Made by a program: the position numbers and the translations under genes. Under the pieces are notes generated by a model. That model was not told where the DNA came from, made no database searches, and saw only the letters and a program-made list of their open reading frames with translations. From Bifidobacterium mizhiense (GTDB taxonomy: Bacteria > Actinomycetota > Actinomycetes > Actinomycetales > Bifidobacteriaceae): a DNA stretch of 64,000 bases. The stretch covers positions 62,001 to 126,000 of the forward strand of contig NZ_BPWE01000004.1 in assembly GCF_020884755.1 (NCBI RefSeq), given 5' to 3'. Below are positions 1 to 8,736 of this stretch, in pieces (the first letter of the stretch is position 1; every line of letters begins with the position of its first letter).

Positions 1-305
1 AAAGGAAGGTATTTCTTTCTGATTAGCGCAAGACCCGTTACTGCAGGCCAACTTACTTCAAGTCAAACTCAATAGCGCCATTGATTTGATTACACTGGTC
101 TACGTTTCATGATCCTTACAAATGGAACTATTCTCAAACAAACACCGGCCAATAAGATTCTGACTACCTCTGCCACACGAATAGAAAGACCAATACTTAC
201 AAACAACCGATTACAGCATTGCGATACCAATTGGTCGACCCGGCTTTATAGTTATAGAATTTATATCTATACAAGCAGACAATGGGGTGCCGATCAGGGA
301 GTGGA
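1..305. other. Intergenic, no gene seen
   Basis: I see no convincing gene here. The short open frames have no family resemblance and no good ribosome binding site. The stretch is AT-rich and must carry the promoter of the hydrolase gene that starts at 306; the only clear signal is the purine-rich AGGGAG just before that ATG. Confidence 0.5.
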
Positions 306-1406
306 ATGTCAGAAAATCCAGGCAGGACAAAGCCCAAACGCAAATGGAGGCGGGTTCTCCTGGCTCTGGCAATAGTACTTGTTCTTGTCATGGCGATCAT
401 TCTGCCGGGGGCTTCCATTTTGGTCTATGAGGACACCTTCGGAGAACGGTATAACACTCCCGGATGGATGCGTTATGCGCTCGCAGACTTCCCCGGCCTG
501 CGCATGAAGCGTTGCGACTTTCGCTCCAAAGACGGTAAGAAACTGGCGGGATATCAGTATTCAAGAGACAACCCGAACCAGCCTGGAGACAAAGCTGAGG
601 GCCTCGTGGTCATTGCTCATGGTTTCGGCGGCGGCGGACAGAACACCTACATGGATGTTGCCAGCTATTTCACCTCCCAAGGCTTCCTGGTCTTCGCCTA
701 TGACGCCACCGGCAACGATGAAAGCGCCGGCAAGTCCGTCAGGGGCCTTCCTCAAGGGGTCGAGGATCTTGACCAAGCTCTTCGTTTCGCGGAGGGTGAG
801 CAATCATATAAAGGTCTTCCTGTTTTCCTGTTCGGACAGAGCTGGGGAGGCTATGCCGTTGGCGCTGTTCTCAATCTTCACCCAGAGGTCAAGGCTGCAG
901 TCATGGCTTCTGGATTCAATCGTTCGATCGATATGATGCGTCAGCCCGGCAGAAAAATCGCTGGCCCTGCCGTCTCGCTCATCCTGCCCTGCGTGAGCTT
1001 GTATGAGCATGTAAAGTTCGGGAAGTTTGCGGGCTATACCGCTTTGGATGGCTTGAAGAAATCCAAGGCAGGAATTTTCATCACTCAGAGCCGTGATGAT
1101 CAGGTGGTCCCGGTCAGATATAGTTTTGACCTCTTCCATGAGGAATTTCAGCCCAACCCACGATTCCGGTTCCGTGAATACCAGGATCGCGGACACGCCT
1201 ATGTCTACTATTCCCAAAACTCGGTGCGATACCGAAAGCAATTCGACCAGGAATACAAGGAGCACATGAGACAACTGGGCCAAAAGCTGTCCAACGAAAG
1301 TTATAACGCGTATTCGGCCAAACACTTCGACAAGTCGAAGGGCTTCGAGCTGGATGTGCCGTTGATGAACCAGATGGCGGACTTCTATCGCCAATATATG
1401 GATTAG
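306..1406 (+). CDS. Membrane-anchored alpha/beta hydrolase
   Basis: A 366-residue serine hydrolase of the alpha/beta fold, probably acting outside the cell on an unknown ester or peptide. A basic stretch (KPKRKWRR) is followed by one hydrophobic segment at about residues 16-42, which reads as a signal anchor. The oxyanion region HGFGGGG lies near residue 105 and the nucleophile elbow GQSWGG near 177-182. An Asp in SRDDQVVP and a His in DRGHAY complete a plausible triad. I chose the ATG at 306 over the in-frame ATG at 282 because AGGGAG sits at the right distance before it. It stands alone, convergent with the two-component genes that follow. The family is clear, the substrate is not. Confidence 0.85.
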   Translation: MSENPGRTKPKRKWRRVLLALAIVLVLVMAIILPGASILVYEDTFGERYNTPGWMRYALADFPGLRMKRCDFRSKDGKKLAGYQYSRDNPNQPGDKAEGLVVIAHGFGGGGQNTYMDVASYFTSQGFLVFAYDATGNDESAGKSVRGLPQGVEDLDQALRFAEGEQSYKGLPVFLFGQSWGGYAVGAVLNLHPEVKAAVMASGFNRSIDMMRQPGRKIAGPAVSLILPCVSLYEHVKFGKFAGYTALDGLKKSKAGIFITQSRDDQVVPVRYSFDLFHEEFQPNPRFRFREYQDRGHAYVYYSQNSVRYRKQFDQEYKEHMRQLGQKLSNESYNAYSAKHFDKSKGFELDVPLMNQMADFYRQYMD

Positions 1407-1474
1407 GACCCAAAAAATACAGCCGGATACAGCCTCTTCCGTCGACGAATGAGCGAGACCGCATTCGGTGCTAC

Positions 1475-2149
1475 TTAGTGGTTTGCCATGTTGGCCTGAT
1501 ACCAGAGAACGGCGATGTTGATCCGGTCCCTGACCTTGAGTTTTGCCAGTATACGACTGACGGTCTTTTTGACAGAGTCAGGCTGTAGCTGGAGTTGCTC
1601 AGCAATCTCTGCGTTCGTCAGGCCTTGGCTGACCAGCGAAGCGACCTCAAGTTCGCGTTTGCCCAGCTTGGCAAATTGCTCGCGAGCCTTACACCCATCA
1701 TCGGCTTTTGGCCTAGGAACTCCTTTTCTGATCACTTCGGCCGTGATGCGCGGCGTGAGAATGGCATCGCCTGCATGTACCGCATGGATGGCTCTGTTCA
1801 GATCGGCTGTCTTGACATCCTTGAGCAGGAATCCAGATGCGCCTGCCCCTAAAGCTGTGAACGCATAGTCGTCCTCGTCGTAGGTGGTCAGAATGAGAAT
1901 GCTTATTTCAGGATGGAGCTTTTTGATACGGCTGGTGGCATCCAGCCCGTCCATGACAGGCATGCGCACATCCATCAGAATCACATCGGGCAGAGGCTGT
2001 TGATTTTCGGCGGATGTGGCCAGTTTATCCAAAGCTTCTTGGCCGTTGGCCGCCTGTGCTACCACATGCAAGGTTGGATCCTTAGCGACCATGAGTGCCA
2101 GTCCCATGCGGGTCGGGCGCTGGTCGTCGACGATCATGACGCGGATCAT
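1475..2149 (-). CDS. NarL/FixJ-family response regulator
   Basis: A 224-residue response regulator. The receiver domain (about 1-120) has the acidic pair DD at residues 8-9, the phosphoacceptor Asp60 in LMDVRMP and the conserved Lys in FLLKD. A LuxR-type helix-turn-helix follows at about 160-220 (GKRELEVASLVSQGLTNAEI). The start overlaps the stop of the histidine kinase by four bases, so the two are translationally coupled and almost certainly partners. With the ABC genes just upstream, the likely job is to control expression of that transporter. The NarL class is unusual for classical lantibiotic immunity systems, which normally use OmpR-type regulators, so a drug or cell-envelope stress signal is equally possible. 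Confidence 0.93.
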   Translation of the reverse strand: MIRVMIVDDQRPTRMGLALMVAKDPTLHVVAQAANGQEALDKLATSAENQQPLPDVILMDVRMPVMDGLDATSRIKKLHPEISILILTTYDEDDYAFTALGAGASGFLLKDVKTADLNRAIHAVHAGDAILTPRITAEVIRKGVPRPKADDGCKAREQFAKLGKRELEVASLVSQGLTNAEIAEQLQLQPDSVKKTVSRILAKLKVRDRINIAVLWYQANMANH

Positions 2150-3426
2150 GCGTTCTCCTTCATGCCTATATCGTTAGCTGACGTTGCAGCTAGTGAGGGT
2201 ATGCGGGCCTGCAAGGTCCAACCATCAGAACCAGGACCCGAATGGAAGCTGCCACCATGAGCTTGCACCTCGGCTCTTAACCTGGCAAGACCTGTACCGC
2301 TGCTACTGGTATTTTCGGCTTCGCTATTCAAGATTCGTCCATCATCGCGAACGGTGATATCTATGCCGCCCCGGCTGTTGTGATCCCAGGAGACCACAAT
2401 ACGGTTGACCTCCTGTCCGTGGCGGAGGGCGTTGGTAATCGCCTCCCTGGTGATGGTGAAAGCCAGGTCGGCCTGTTCGGAATCCTGTGGCCGACGACCC
2501 GTTTCCGTCAGGGCAGTGCTGATGCCGGCTTGACGGACGTGACCGAGGATGGGTTTGATGTCATCCCAGCCATGCCTCTCCCCTGTGGCCGGCTGTGGGT
2601 CGTTTTTCGGATCTGTCTCTGATTGCAGGGCTTTGACAGCCGTTCGGGTGTCATCCAGTCCTTGCCGTGCCAGGTCGTTAATCATCGAGATAGCCTCATC
2701 GATTTCCGGTTTTCCGCTGGCATGATCCAGTCCTTCGGATAAGGCGATGATGGCGGTCAAGTCGTGACCCACGCTGTCATGCAGTTGGGCGGCAACCCTG
2801 GACTGATGCATGGCCTGGTCCCGCTCATGGGTCAGGGTTAGAGCATGCGAGCGCTCCTCCTCCAATGCCTGCTCCGACATGCGTGACTGCCTTACAGAGC
2901 GTGAGAGGAAGGCGACTGTCAGGCAGAGGGCGAAAGTCAATCCAGTCGGATACAGAAGGTCGGTGAAGTGGACATCACGATGCCAATTGGCAGAGAGTAC
3001 GATACTGAACAGGCCCAGAATGGCGGAACTACCCAGCCCAGCTGTCAATGATGCCATGCTCTTGGCTTCTACCGCGCAGGCGTAGAGGCTGACAATCCAG
3101 GGAATGACCAGGTAGGTGCATCCCGAGCCATAGATTGCGCCAGTCAGGGCAAGCAGGCCACTGACCACCAGCAGGGTCGCCATAGGATATAGACGGCGCA
3201 GGCATAGGGTGACAAGTGCGAGAAAAATAATGACCACAAACAAGGGCAAGCCCCAGCTGGCTGACTTCATGACCTGGTAGAGGGTCTGGTTGGCGCTGCT
3301 TGGGGCAAGGATCAGCCTGGTCAGCATCCCTGTCTCGTAGAGGGCGCAGAAAAAGACTGCCACGAAGGTCATATATGGCCGGTTCCACAACTGAATCCAG
3401 CCTTGAGTCTTCTTGCCTGCTCTCAT
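2146..3426 (-). CDS. Sensor histidine kinase (HisKA_3 type)
   Basis: A membrane histidine kinase of about 426 residues. Five or six hydrophobic segments fill roughly residues 20-175 with little extracellular loop, so it probably senses within or at the membrane. A coiled-coil-like linker leads to the HisKA_3 motif QLHDSVGHDL, with the phospho-His near 216. A HATPase_c domain follows (REAITNALRHG and GTGLARLR). The ATG at 3426 has GGAAGAGG seven bases before it, better than the GTG at 3477 or the ATG at 3462. It lies downstream of the three ABC genes and overlaps the regulator gene, consistent with one sensing-and-efflux operon, although about 100 bases separate it from the permease. Confidence 0.9.
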   Translation of the reverse strand: MRAGKKTQGWIQLWNRPYMTFVAVFFCALYETGMLTRLILAPSSANQTLYQVMKSASWGLPLFVVIIFLALVTLCLRRLYPMATLLVVSGLLALTGAIYGSGCTYLVIPWIVSLYACAVEAKSMASLTAGLGSSAILGLFSIVLSANWHRDVHFTDLLYPTGLTFALCLTVAFLSRSVRQSRMSEQALEEERSHALTLTHERDQAMHQSRVAAQLHDSVGHDLTAIIALSEGLDHASGKPEIDEAISMINDLARQGLDDTRTAVKALQSETDPKNDPQPATGERHGWDDIKPILGHVRQAGISTALTETGRRPQDSEQADLAFTITREAITNALRHGQEVNRIVVSWDHNSRGGIDITVRDDGRILNSEAENTSSSGTGLARLRAEVQAHGGSFHSGPGSDGWTLQARIPSLAATSANDIGMKENA

Positions 3427-3534
3427 CGGTGAGCCTCTTCCTGATAACTGCTGGTATTCCATTATGCTGTCAGACACTGAGATGTGCGACCTGGCAAGTG
3501 CGTTATCCTCTCTTCATTGACTCTGGACTTGAGA

Positions 3535-4334
3535 TCAGATGGCTCTGCGAGCCTGGTGCCGGAATATAAGGAGGCTGATCAGCACCCAGAGGATTGCCAC
3601 CATGCACGAGCTTGCCATAGAGGTCGTGGATGCGATATTGCCCATGTCACGGGCTGCGGATGCAGTGGTGATCAAGGCCAGCGGATACGGCAGCGCCAAG
3701 GCCGGTGTGGCAACCGACAGCACGCAGCCTCCCAGGGTGAGCAGAAACATGATGCTCATAGTCGAGGCGAAGGATTCGGCTCTGGCGGCTATGGCCTGGG
3801 TCAGAGTCATAATGGCCCACACTGCCAACGTCATTGGTACGCCACGCAAGAGATAGGGACCGAGTTCCGCTGGGTCGAAGCCTCCTACCAGAACACCCAT
3901 AAGTATGAATTCGGATTCAAAGATGGCGACGCTAAGGAGGGATGCCAGCAGTCCATGCATCATCTTCCCGGCTATGGCAGTCCCGACCATGCCGGAGGCA
4001 TTAAGACGCTGCCAGTTGCGACCCTTGTGCTCGTTGGCTCCAACCTGGGCTGCAAAGGCTGCGACCAGGACTGGCATGAAGACCATGCTTGGCAGAAGGA
4101 TCGCCTGCCCCCAGACCGCAGCCCAGGTCACCCCTTGAGCCTGGAAGTCCGGTTGTAGCTCTGATACTGGTCCCAACCGTTGAAGATTCCTACAGCGTCG
4201 AAGAGCATGGTGGCCAGCCAGTACCAGAGATTGCCGGCCTTGCGGATCTCCCATTTGCAGGCGGCGACGATTGATGGCCTGTGGCGATGCATCGGGGTGA
4301 TAGTCATAGCGTTTGCTGGGTACGGACTTGTCAT
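3535..4334 (-). pseudogene. ABC-2 type permease, frameshifted
   Basis: This is the second permease of a BcrB/LanEG-like exporter, but it is split between two frames. The N-terminal part starts at the ATG at 4334, whose bases overlap the previous gene's stop and which has AAGGAG eight bases upstream. It reads KWEIRKAGNLWYW through GWDQYQS, then runs to a stop at 4128. The rest, from DFQAQGVTWAAVWGQ to the stop at 3535, is in the next frame and holds about five membrane segments. The switch must lie between about 4147 and 4158 and equals one missing base (or two extra). Repaired, the protein would be about 266 residues, normal for the family. There is no homopolymer at the break, so it is a true mutation or a sequencing error rather than a phase-variation tract. 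Confidence 0.8.
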
Positions 4335-5182
4335 CGGCATAACTCCTTGACCTTGACGATGAGTGCTGATATTCCCGACAAGATAATGTATGCCAGAAGG
4401 CTTGCCAGGACCTTCGCCCATGGATTGGCAACCAAGGTCATCCTGGCAAAGCCATCAGGACTGGCAGAAGACAGGAAGGGGTAGGCGGCGGAACTGATTC
4501 CTGCCGGGAAAAGCCAGCCTAGACATGGCATATTCATCGGACCCAGTCCAGTCCCGATCAGACCGGCTATCACACCCAGACCCAGGCCTATGGCCTGTCT
4601 TTCGATAGTCAGGGAGAGGGCGAGTTGTATGGCCGTGACAGCCATGGATGAGAAGCAAGCAATCAGTGCCGGAAGGAGTATGTAATCGGCCAGACTGCCA
4701 TCGAGATAGAACCCTTGTGCTGAAGCTGACAGCGGTATCCACGCCAGAGGAATCACGAAGCATAGCGAAATCACACACCCCGTAACTACGAGCTTGGCAA
4801 GAAACCTCCCAGTCGCACTCTGGCCTAGGGATTGCCATTTGAGATCCATGCGCTCGCTGCTCTCCATGACGGCAAGCCGGCTGGTCATCAGAGTTGCAAG
4901 GATGGGTGCCAGCAGGCCGACAGTCTGGAAGATCTCACCTTGTGCAAGGGCTACGGTACGAGTGGCGGGGTTCGCAGATTCAGCTCGTTTCATGAATGCC
5001 AAGCCCGACCATGCCGAAACCAGGGCTATCATGCCCAAGGCCATCCACCAAAATGAGGAGCCTTTCAACTTGCGAAGCTCCATCGAAAGTAGAATAAGTG
5101 GCCTTCCAGGATGGGATGAGCGTGGCGGTTTTCCCAATCGAAATTCTTCGGGCCTCATGGAGAATGATTCGACAGAGCTCAT
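4331..5182 (-). CDS. ABC-2 type transporter permease
   Basis: A 283-residue integral membrane protein, the first permease of the exporter. A hydrophilic stretch of about 35 residues precedes MELRKLKGSSFWW, which resembles the usual start of lantibiotic/bacitracin-type permeases, so the true start could lie there. Six hydrophobic segments follow. The annotated start overlaps the ATPase stop by four bases, which supports the long form, and its own stop overlaps the start of the next permease in the same way. Together with the ATPase it would form an exporter that expels or detoxifies a peptide or lipid-targeting antibiotic. Substrate unknown. Confidence 0.88.
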   Translation of the reverse strand: MSSVESFSMRPEEFRLGKPPRSSHPGRPLILLSMELRKLKGSSFWWMALGMIALVSAWSGLAFMKRAESANPATRTVALAQGEIFQTVGLLAPILATLMTSRLAVMESSERMDLKWQSLGQSATGRFLAKLVVTGCVISLCFVIPLAWIPLSASAQGFYLDGSLADYILLPALIACFSSMAVTAIQLALSLTIERQAIGLGLGVIAGLIGTGLGPMNMPCLGWLFPAGISSAAYPFLSSASPDGFARMTLVANPWAKVLASLLAYIILSGISALIVKVKELCR

Positions 5183-6168
5183 CGTGCGCTCCTCTGTTTA
5201 TGACCCAACGGCTTCACAGGACCCTGCGCTACATGGTTCTGCGGGTTTTCCACGAGTTCGAGGAAGGCCTCTTCCAAGCTCTTGCGTTCGGAAGCGACAC
5301 GGTATACCTGCAGACCATGCGATACCAGCCGAGTCACCAGCGCCCCGATTTGCAAATCGGGTATCTCGGGAATGCGCAGGGTTGCACTCTTCCGGATATA
5401 TTCGTGGTGAATTCCTTGAGCTTCGAGCATCTCTGACACGAGCCCAGGGTCGGACACCCGTAGATCGATATGGCCCTCATCGCGCAGATTTTCCAATGTC
5501 CCCTGGTAGAGCAGGTGACCATCGGCAATGATGCCAACTATTGGAGCCATCTTTTCGATTTCGGACAGGATATGGCTGCTGATGATGACGGTGACTCCCT
5601 CAGAGGCGGCCAAGTCCATGATCATTTGTCGCACCTCGACCACAGCTTCTGCATCCAAGCCATTGGTGGGCTCATCCAAGAGCAGGAGCTCCGGATGCGA
5701 GATCAGCGCCATGGCGATGCCCAGCCGCTGCTTCATCCCCAGGGAGTAGGCGCCCGCCTTCCTCTTCTCGTATCCCCGCAATCCAACCTTGGTTAACACT
5801 TCTGAGGCAGCTGAAACTGGCAGACCCAGATAATCGGCTACCATGCGGCAGTTATCCAGTCCCGACAGGCCTGGATAGAAGCTGGGTCCTTCAATCATGG
5901 AGCCCACACGGCCCGGCTGGATCGTGGTCTTCTTTCCTACCTGCTGTCCCAGCAGCCACATGCTCCCCGCAGTCGGTTTTGTCAATCCCAGAAGGAGCTT
6001 CATGGTGGTCGATTTTCCGGCTCCGTTTGGTCCCAGCAGTCCGTAGACTCCGCCAGCCTGTACCCGTAGATTCAGCCCATCCACGGCTTTGAATCCGCCA
6101 TAGGCCTTGACCAGCCCCTGTGTGGCCACAGCCAGTTGCGGGTCATTGTTTTCGTCCGTATATGTCAT
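5179..6168 (-). CDS. ABC transporter ATPase, BcrA/LanF type
   Basis: The nucleotide-binding subunit, 329 residues. Walker A GPNGAGKST lies at about 46-54, the signature is SLGMKQRLG (a common variant in the BcrA/LanF group) and Walker B is LLLLDEPTNGLD; the H-loop SSHILSE follows. The C-terminal third (about 220-329) is a regulatory tail seen in single-polypeptide drug/lantibiotic ATPases. The ATG is preceded by AGGGGAGG, an excellent ribosome binding site. It is the first gene of a five-gene set (ATPase, permease, permease, kinase, regulator). A perfect 18-base palindrome lies about 80 bases upstream and is a candidate binding site for the regulator encoded in the same operon. Confidence 0.93.
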   Translation of the reverse strand: MTYTDENNDPQLAVATQGLVKAYGGFKAVDGLNLRVQAGGVYGLLGPNGAGKSTTMKLLLGLTKPTAGSMWLLGQQVGKKTTIQPGRVGSMIEGPSFYPGLSGLDNCRMVADYLGLPVSAASEVLTKVGLRGYEKRKAGAYSLGMKQRLGIAMALISHPELLLLDEPTNGLDAEAVVEVRQMIMDLAASEGVTVIISSHILSEIEKMAPIVGIIADGHLLYQGTLENLRDEGHIDLRVSDPGLVSEMLEAQGIHHEYIRKSATLRIPEIPDLQIGALVTRLVSHGLQVYRVASERKSLEEAFLELVENPQNHVAQGPVKPLGHKQRSAR

Positions 6169-6249
6169 TGTGCCTCCCCTTCCAATCGGAATTCAACTGA
6201 TTCCTATGCAAGTTCGGCGGATGCAATCCCTCAACGCGGGTAAAGAAAC

Positions 6250-6267
6250 TGTCCCCTGCAGGGGACA
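6250..6267. promoter_or_regulatory. Perfect 18-bp palindrome upstream of ABC/two-component operon
   Basis: TGTCCCCTGCAGGGGACA reads identically on both strands. It lies 82 bases before the start of the ABC ATPase gene (minus strand) and 238 bases before the MerR gene (plus strand). A dimeric NarL-type regulator could bind such a site; assignment to the regulator at 1475-2149 is inference. Confidence 0.5.
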
Positions 6268-6471
6268 AGTCGCTGCTGATGAGGCTGATTTATATCCATA
6301 GGAAAAGAGTCTTGCTGGATTTAGTCGTCTTCATGATTGAATAGGGGCTACTTTGCAAACGAGCAGAACCAAAAGCGTCCTCCTCAAGAACCTGTTACTG
6401 GATATTGGGACGCTAGGGGCCGGCGTGTGCATGCACTCACTCACCCATCCCCCAGAAAACAAACGATTTGA

Positions 6472-6503
6472 CCTTGACATAATGGCAGGGTTTAGGGTCA
6501 AGG
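6472..6503. promoter_or_regulatory. Inverted repeat and -35-like box before the MerR gene
   Basis: CCTTGAC at 6472-6478 and GTCAAGG at 6497-6503 form a perfect 7-bp inverted repeat with an 18-base centre, directly against the start codon at 6505. The left arm contains TTGACA, a perfect -35 box. MerR-family regulators typically bind such repeats between -35 and -10, so this may be an autoregulatory operator. No good -10 box is visible at the expected distance. Confidence 0.4.
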
Positions 6504-6504
6504 C

Positions 6505-7308
6505 ATGACACGGGAGAGCGAATTCAGTGGAGAGGGCAGCGAGAGCGGCTTGAGCATCGGTCAGATGTCTGAGCTTACTGGGGTTAGTCGGAGAATGTTG
6601 CGCCATTGGGAGGAGGAAGGACTGATCTCTCCCTTTCGCGACCAGTCGAATTACCGGCATTATCTGCAGGATGACGTCGCACAGCTGGAGCGAATTGTGA
6701 CATACAGGGAGATGGGCTTCAATGCCCGACAAATCAAGGCATTGCTCAATTGCAAGGCACCGCTGGCCTTGGATGAGTTGCGAGGTCAGCGTTCGCGAAT
6801 TGAGGTGAAAATCCAGCTTCTTAGGAAAGCTACGGATCGTTTGGACCGGCTCATAACCCTTGCTGAGGGGAAGTCGGGTAATGATTCAGCCGCCACGAAG
6901 ACCGATCAGGAGGACCAGTACTTTTCGGAAGCATACGAACGCTGGGGTACTAGCAGGCAGTGGCTTGAGTATGCGGAGCGAAAGGCCATGTGCTTCGAGC
7001 AAGAGCAGAAAAAGGATACGGCCCGGCTCAAAAATGTAGAAAGTGAGCTTGCGCAAGCCAAGCGAAAAGGTCTGCCGCCGTCCTCAGATAAGGTTCTAGA
7101 ATTGATTGACGAGCATCGGCAGGCTCTGTCATGGTTCCACGTAACGCCTTCCATGCACGTCATTCTTGGACGCATGTATGTGGCTGATCCACGTTTCAGA
7201 TCCCACTATGAACGACTGGAACCTGGATTGGCGCAATGGATGCTTGCTGCAATCGAAGCTGCGGCTCGTGCAATCGGGATAGATCCGGCAACTGCTAAAT
7301 GGGAGTGA
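6505..7308 (+). CDS. MerR-family regulator with TipAS-like ligand domain
   Basis: A 267-residue regulator. An N-terminal MerR helix-turn-helix (LSIGQMSELTGVSRRMLRHW, then the wing GLISPFRDQSNYRHY) is followed by a dimerisation helix at about 90-120. The C-terminal half (about 140-260) resembles the TipAS antibiotic-binding domain, including WFHVTPSMHVILGRMYVADPR and a closing GLAQWML. TipA-type proteins bind thiopeptides and other drugs and then activate resistance genes. The upstream inverted repeat touches the ATG, leaving no strong ribosome binding site. Translation might instead start at the TTG at 6550, which would put LSIGQM at the N terminus as is usual for the family. Likely targets are itself and the VOC gene that follows. 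Confidence 0.85.
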   Translation: MTRESEFSGEGSESGLSIGQMSELTGVSRRMLRHWEEEGLISPFRDQSNYRHYLQDDVAQLERIVTYREMGFNARQIKALLNCKAPLALDELRGQRSRIEVKIQLLRKATDRLDRLITLAEGKSGNDSAATKTDQEDQYFSEAYERWGTSRQWLEYAERKAMCFEQEQKKDTARLKNVESELAQAKRKGLPPSSDKVLELIDEHRQALSWFHVTPSMHVILGRMYVADPRFRSHYERLEPGLAQWMLAAIEAAARAIGIDPATAKWE

Positions 7309-7357
7309 CGCAGTCAATATCTTCCATCTACGTATCACGTTTTCTGTTTAACAACCC

Positions 7358-7376
7358 AATTGAAGATCCTTCAATT
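7358..7376. promoter_or_regulatory. 8-bp inverted repeat upstream of VOC gene
   Basis: AATTGAAG-ATC-CTTCAATT: two perfect 8-base arms with a three-base centre, 17 bases before the VOC start codon. It is a plausible operator, perhaps for the MerR protein encoded just upstream, or a repressor. The stem is AT-rich with no T-run, so a terminator is unlikely. Confidence 0.4.
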
Positions 7377-7392
7377 AAAGAACGAGGTAACC

Positions 7393-7920
7393 ATGCACAA
7401 CCATGACCAGACCAAAGATTCTGCTTATACAGGAGCAATCATCAGTCCGGTGCCGGAGCCAGGGAAGGATGCGGAGCCGCCGGAGCCTTATAGAGGCATT
7501 TACCTCATGCCTATGTTCATGTGCCTGTATAGCCATGATCTAGAAGAATCAGAGGTTTTCTGGACGCAGGGATTGGGTTTCATCAATTTATACACCATGC
7601 CAGGCGTGATGATTCACTTACGGCGCTGGGCCTTTCAGGATGTGCTGATCCGTAAGAGTGGTTCCAATACCGATAGCCCTGATTCGGATATGGAGTCCAT
7701 AGGAAGCCTGAGCGTAGCAGTCACGGAAAAGCAGATAGGCAAGATTTTGGATGCATGCGAGCGCCTTCGTCCGGGATCCACTTCAGCTCCAGTACGTAAG
7801 CCGTGGAACTCGCTTGAAGCCAGGATTCACACTCCGGAAGGCCTGGCCCTTACCCTCACGGCTGCCTTGGCTGTCGATAAACAGAAGGCTCAAGTTTATC
7901 TGAACTCGCACGGTCAATGA
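7393..7920 (+). CDS. VOC (glyoxalase/bleomycin-resistance fold) protein
   Basis: A protein of about 175 residues. After about 35 polar, disordered-looking residues comes a VOC-like unit: MFMCLYSHDLEESEVFWTQGLGF, then a central strand region IHLRRWAFQDVLIR, and a second half closing with ARIHTPEGLALTLTAAL. The layout matches single-domain glyoxalase/dioxygenase-fold proteins, many of which sequester or modify antibiotics. I start it at the ATG at 7393, behind GAGG, rather than the TTG at 7360 which lies inside the inverted repeat. It is 84 bases downstream of the TipA-like regulator on the same strand, so it may be that regulator's effector. Metal ligands are not obvious, and catalysis versus binding cannot be judged. 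Confidence 0.65.
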   Translation: MHNHDQTKDSAYTGAIISPVPEPGKDAEPPEPYRGIYLMPMFMCLYSHDLEESEVFWTQGLGFINLYTMPGVMIHLRRWAFQDVLIRKSGSNTDSPDSDMESIGSLSVAVTEKQIGKILDACERLRPGSTSAPVRKPWNSLEARIHTPEGLALTLTAALAVDKQKAQVYLNSHGQ

Positions 7921-8007
7921 GCAAAGTTCAAGCCCTTCTCCCCTGTCATGATTTGATTTTAAGAGCAACAATTAAAGGTCTCGAACGGCCGAGGGAAATG
8001 GAAATAA

Positions 8008-8041
8008 CTATAACGTTGGTTCTTCTATAACGCCGGTTCTT
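8008..8041. repeat. Two tandem 17-bp repeats between convergent genes
   Basis: CTATAACGTTGGTTCTT at 8008-8024 is followed directly by CTATAACGCCGGTTCTT at 8025-8041 (two differences). Shorter degenerate versions beginning CTATCGGTT, CTATTGGTT and CTAGTCGTT follow up to about 8100. The array lies between the ends of the convergent VOC and regulator genes. Function unknown. Confidence 0.55.
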
Positions 8042-8106
8042 GCCCCCAGATCCAAAAGAGGCTATCGGTTAAGAGACTATTGGTTATTAACGCTAGTCGT
8101 TCTGGT

Positions 8107-8736
8107 TTACTGATCGGGTCTTAGGCCTAGAGTTTCGATGGCCTCCGCTACAGCAGCCGTGCGATCGCTTACCTCCAGCTTGGCGAAGATTCGGCTGAAA
8201 TAAGTTTTCACTGTTGCCTCGCTGATGTATAAGTGCTCTGCGATTTGCCGATTGGTCATGCCTTTGGCGGCCTCGCGCAGTACGCGCGTCTCTTGTTCGG
8301 ATAGTGCTGGTCTGGTTGCTGGACGCAGTGCTTTGCTGACTGCTTTCGCTGCGGTTGGATTCAGCACAGTGGACCCTGCAACAGTGTCACGGATAGCTTG
8401 GGCCAGGACATGGGGTTCGACGTCTTTCAGCAGATAGCCGTTGGCTCCGGCTTCTATGGCCGGCAAAATATCGTCGTCGGAATCGTAAGTGGTCAGGATC
8501 AATACCTTGGTTTTGGGATAAGAAGCCAGCACTTTCCGAGTGACTTCAGGGCCGTTCATGTCAGGCATCCGCAGATCGAGGAGCAACAAATCTGGCCGTG
8601 TTTTTGCCACTGCGGCTATGGCCTGGGTGCCATTGCATGCTTCGGCAACCACTTCAAGATCCGCATGGCGCTTCAGCATGCTGCGTATACCCTCCCGAAC
8701 CATGGGGTGATCGTCGGCCATGACAAGTCGGATCAT
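8107..8736 (-). CDS. NarL/FixJ-family response regulator
   Basis: A 209-residue regulator. The receiver domain has DD at 8-9, the phosphoacceptor Asp54 in LLLDLRMPDM and the Lys of YLLKD. The LuxR-type DNA-binding domain (about 140-205, LSEQETRVLREAAKGMTNRQI) closes the protein. It overlaps the kinase gene by four bases, so they form one translational unit. The MFS exporter gene lies upstream on the same strand, suggesting that this pair regulates drug efflux. It is not a duplicate of the regulator at 1475-2149; the two share only family-level similarity. Confidence 0.93.
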   Translation of the reverse strand: MIRLVMADDHPMVREGIRSMLKRHADLEVVAEACNGTQAIAAVAKTRPDLLLLDLRMPDMNGPEVTRKVLASYPKTKVLILTTYDSDDDILPAIEAGANGYLLKDVEPHVLAQAIRDTVAGSTVLNPTAAKAVSKALRPATRPALSEQETRVLREAAKGMTNRQIAEHLYISEATVKTYFSRIFAKLEVSDRTAAVAEAIETLGLRPDQ

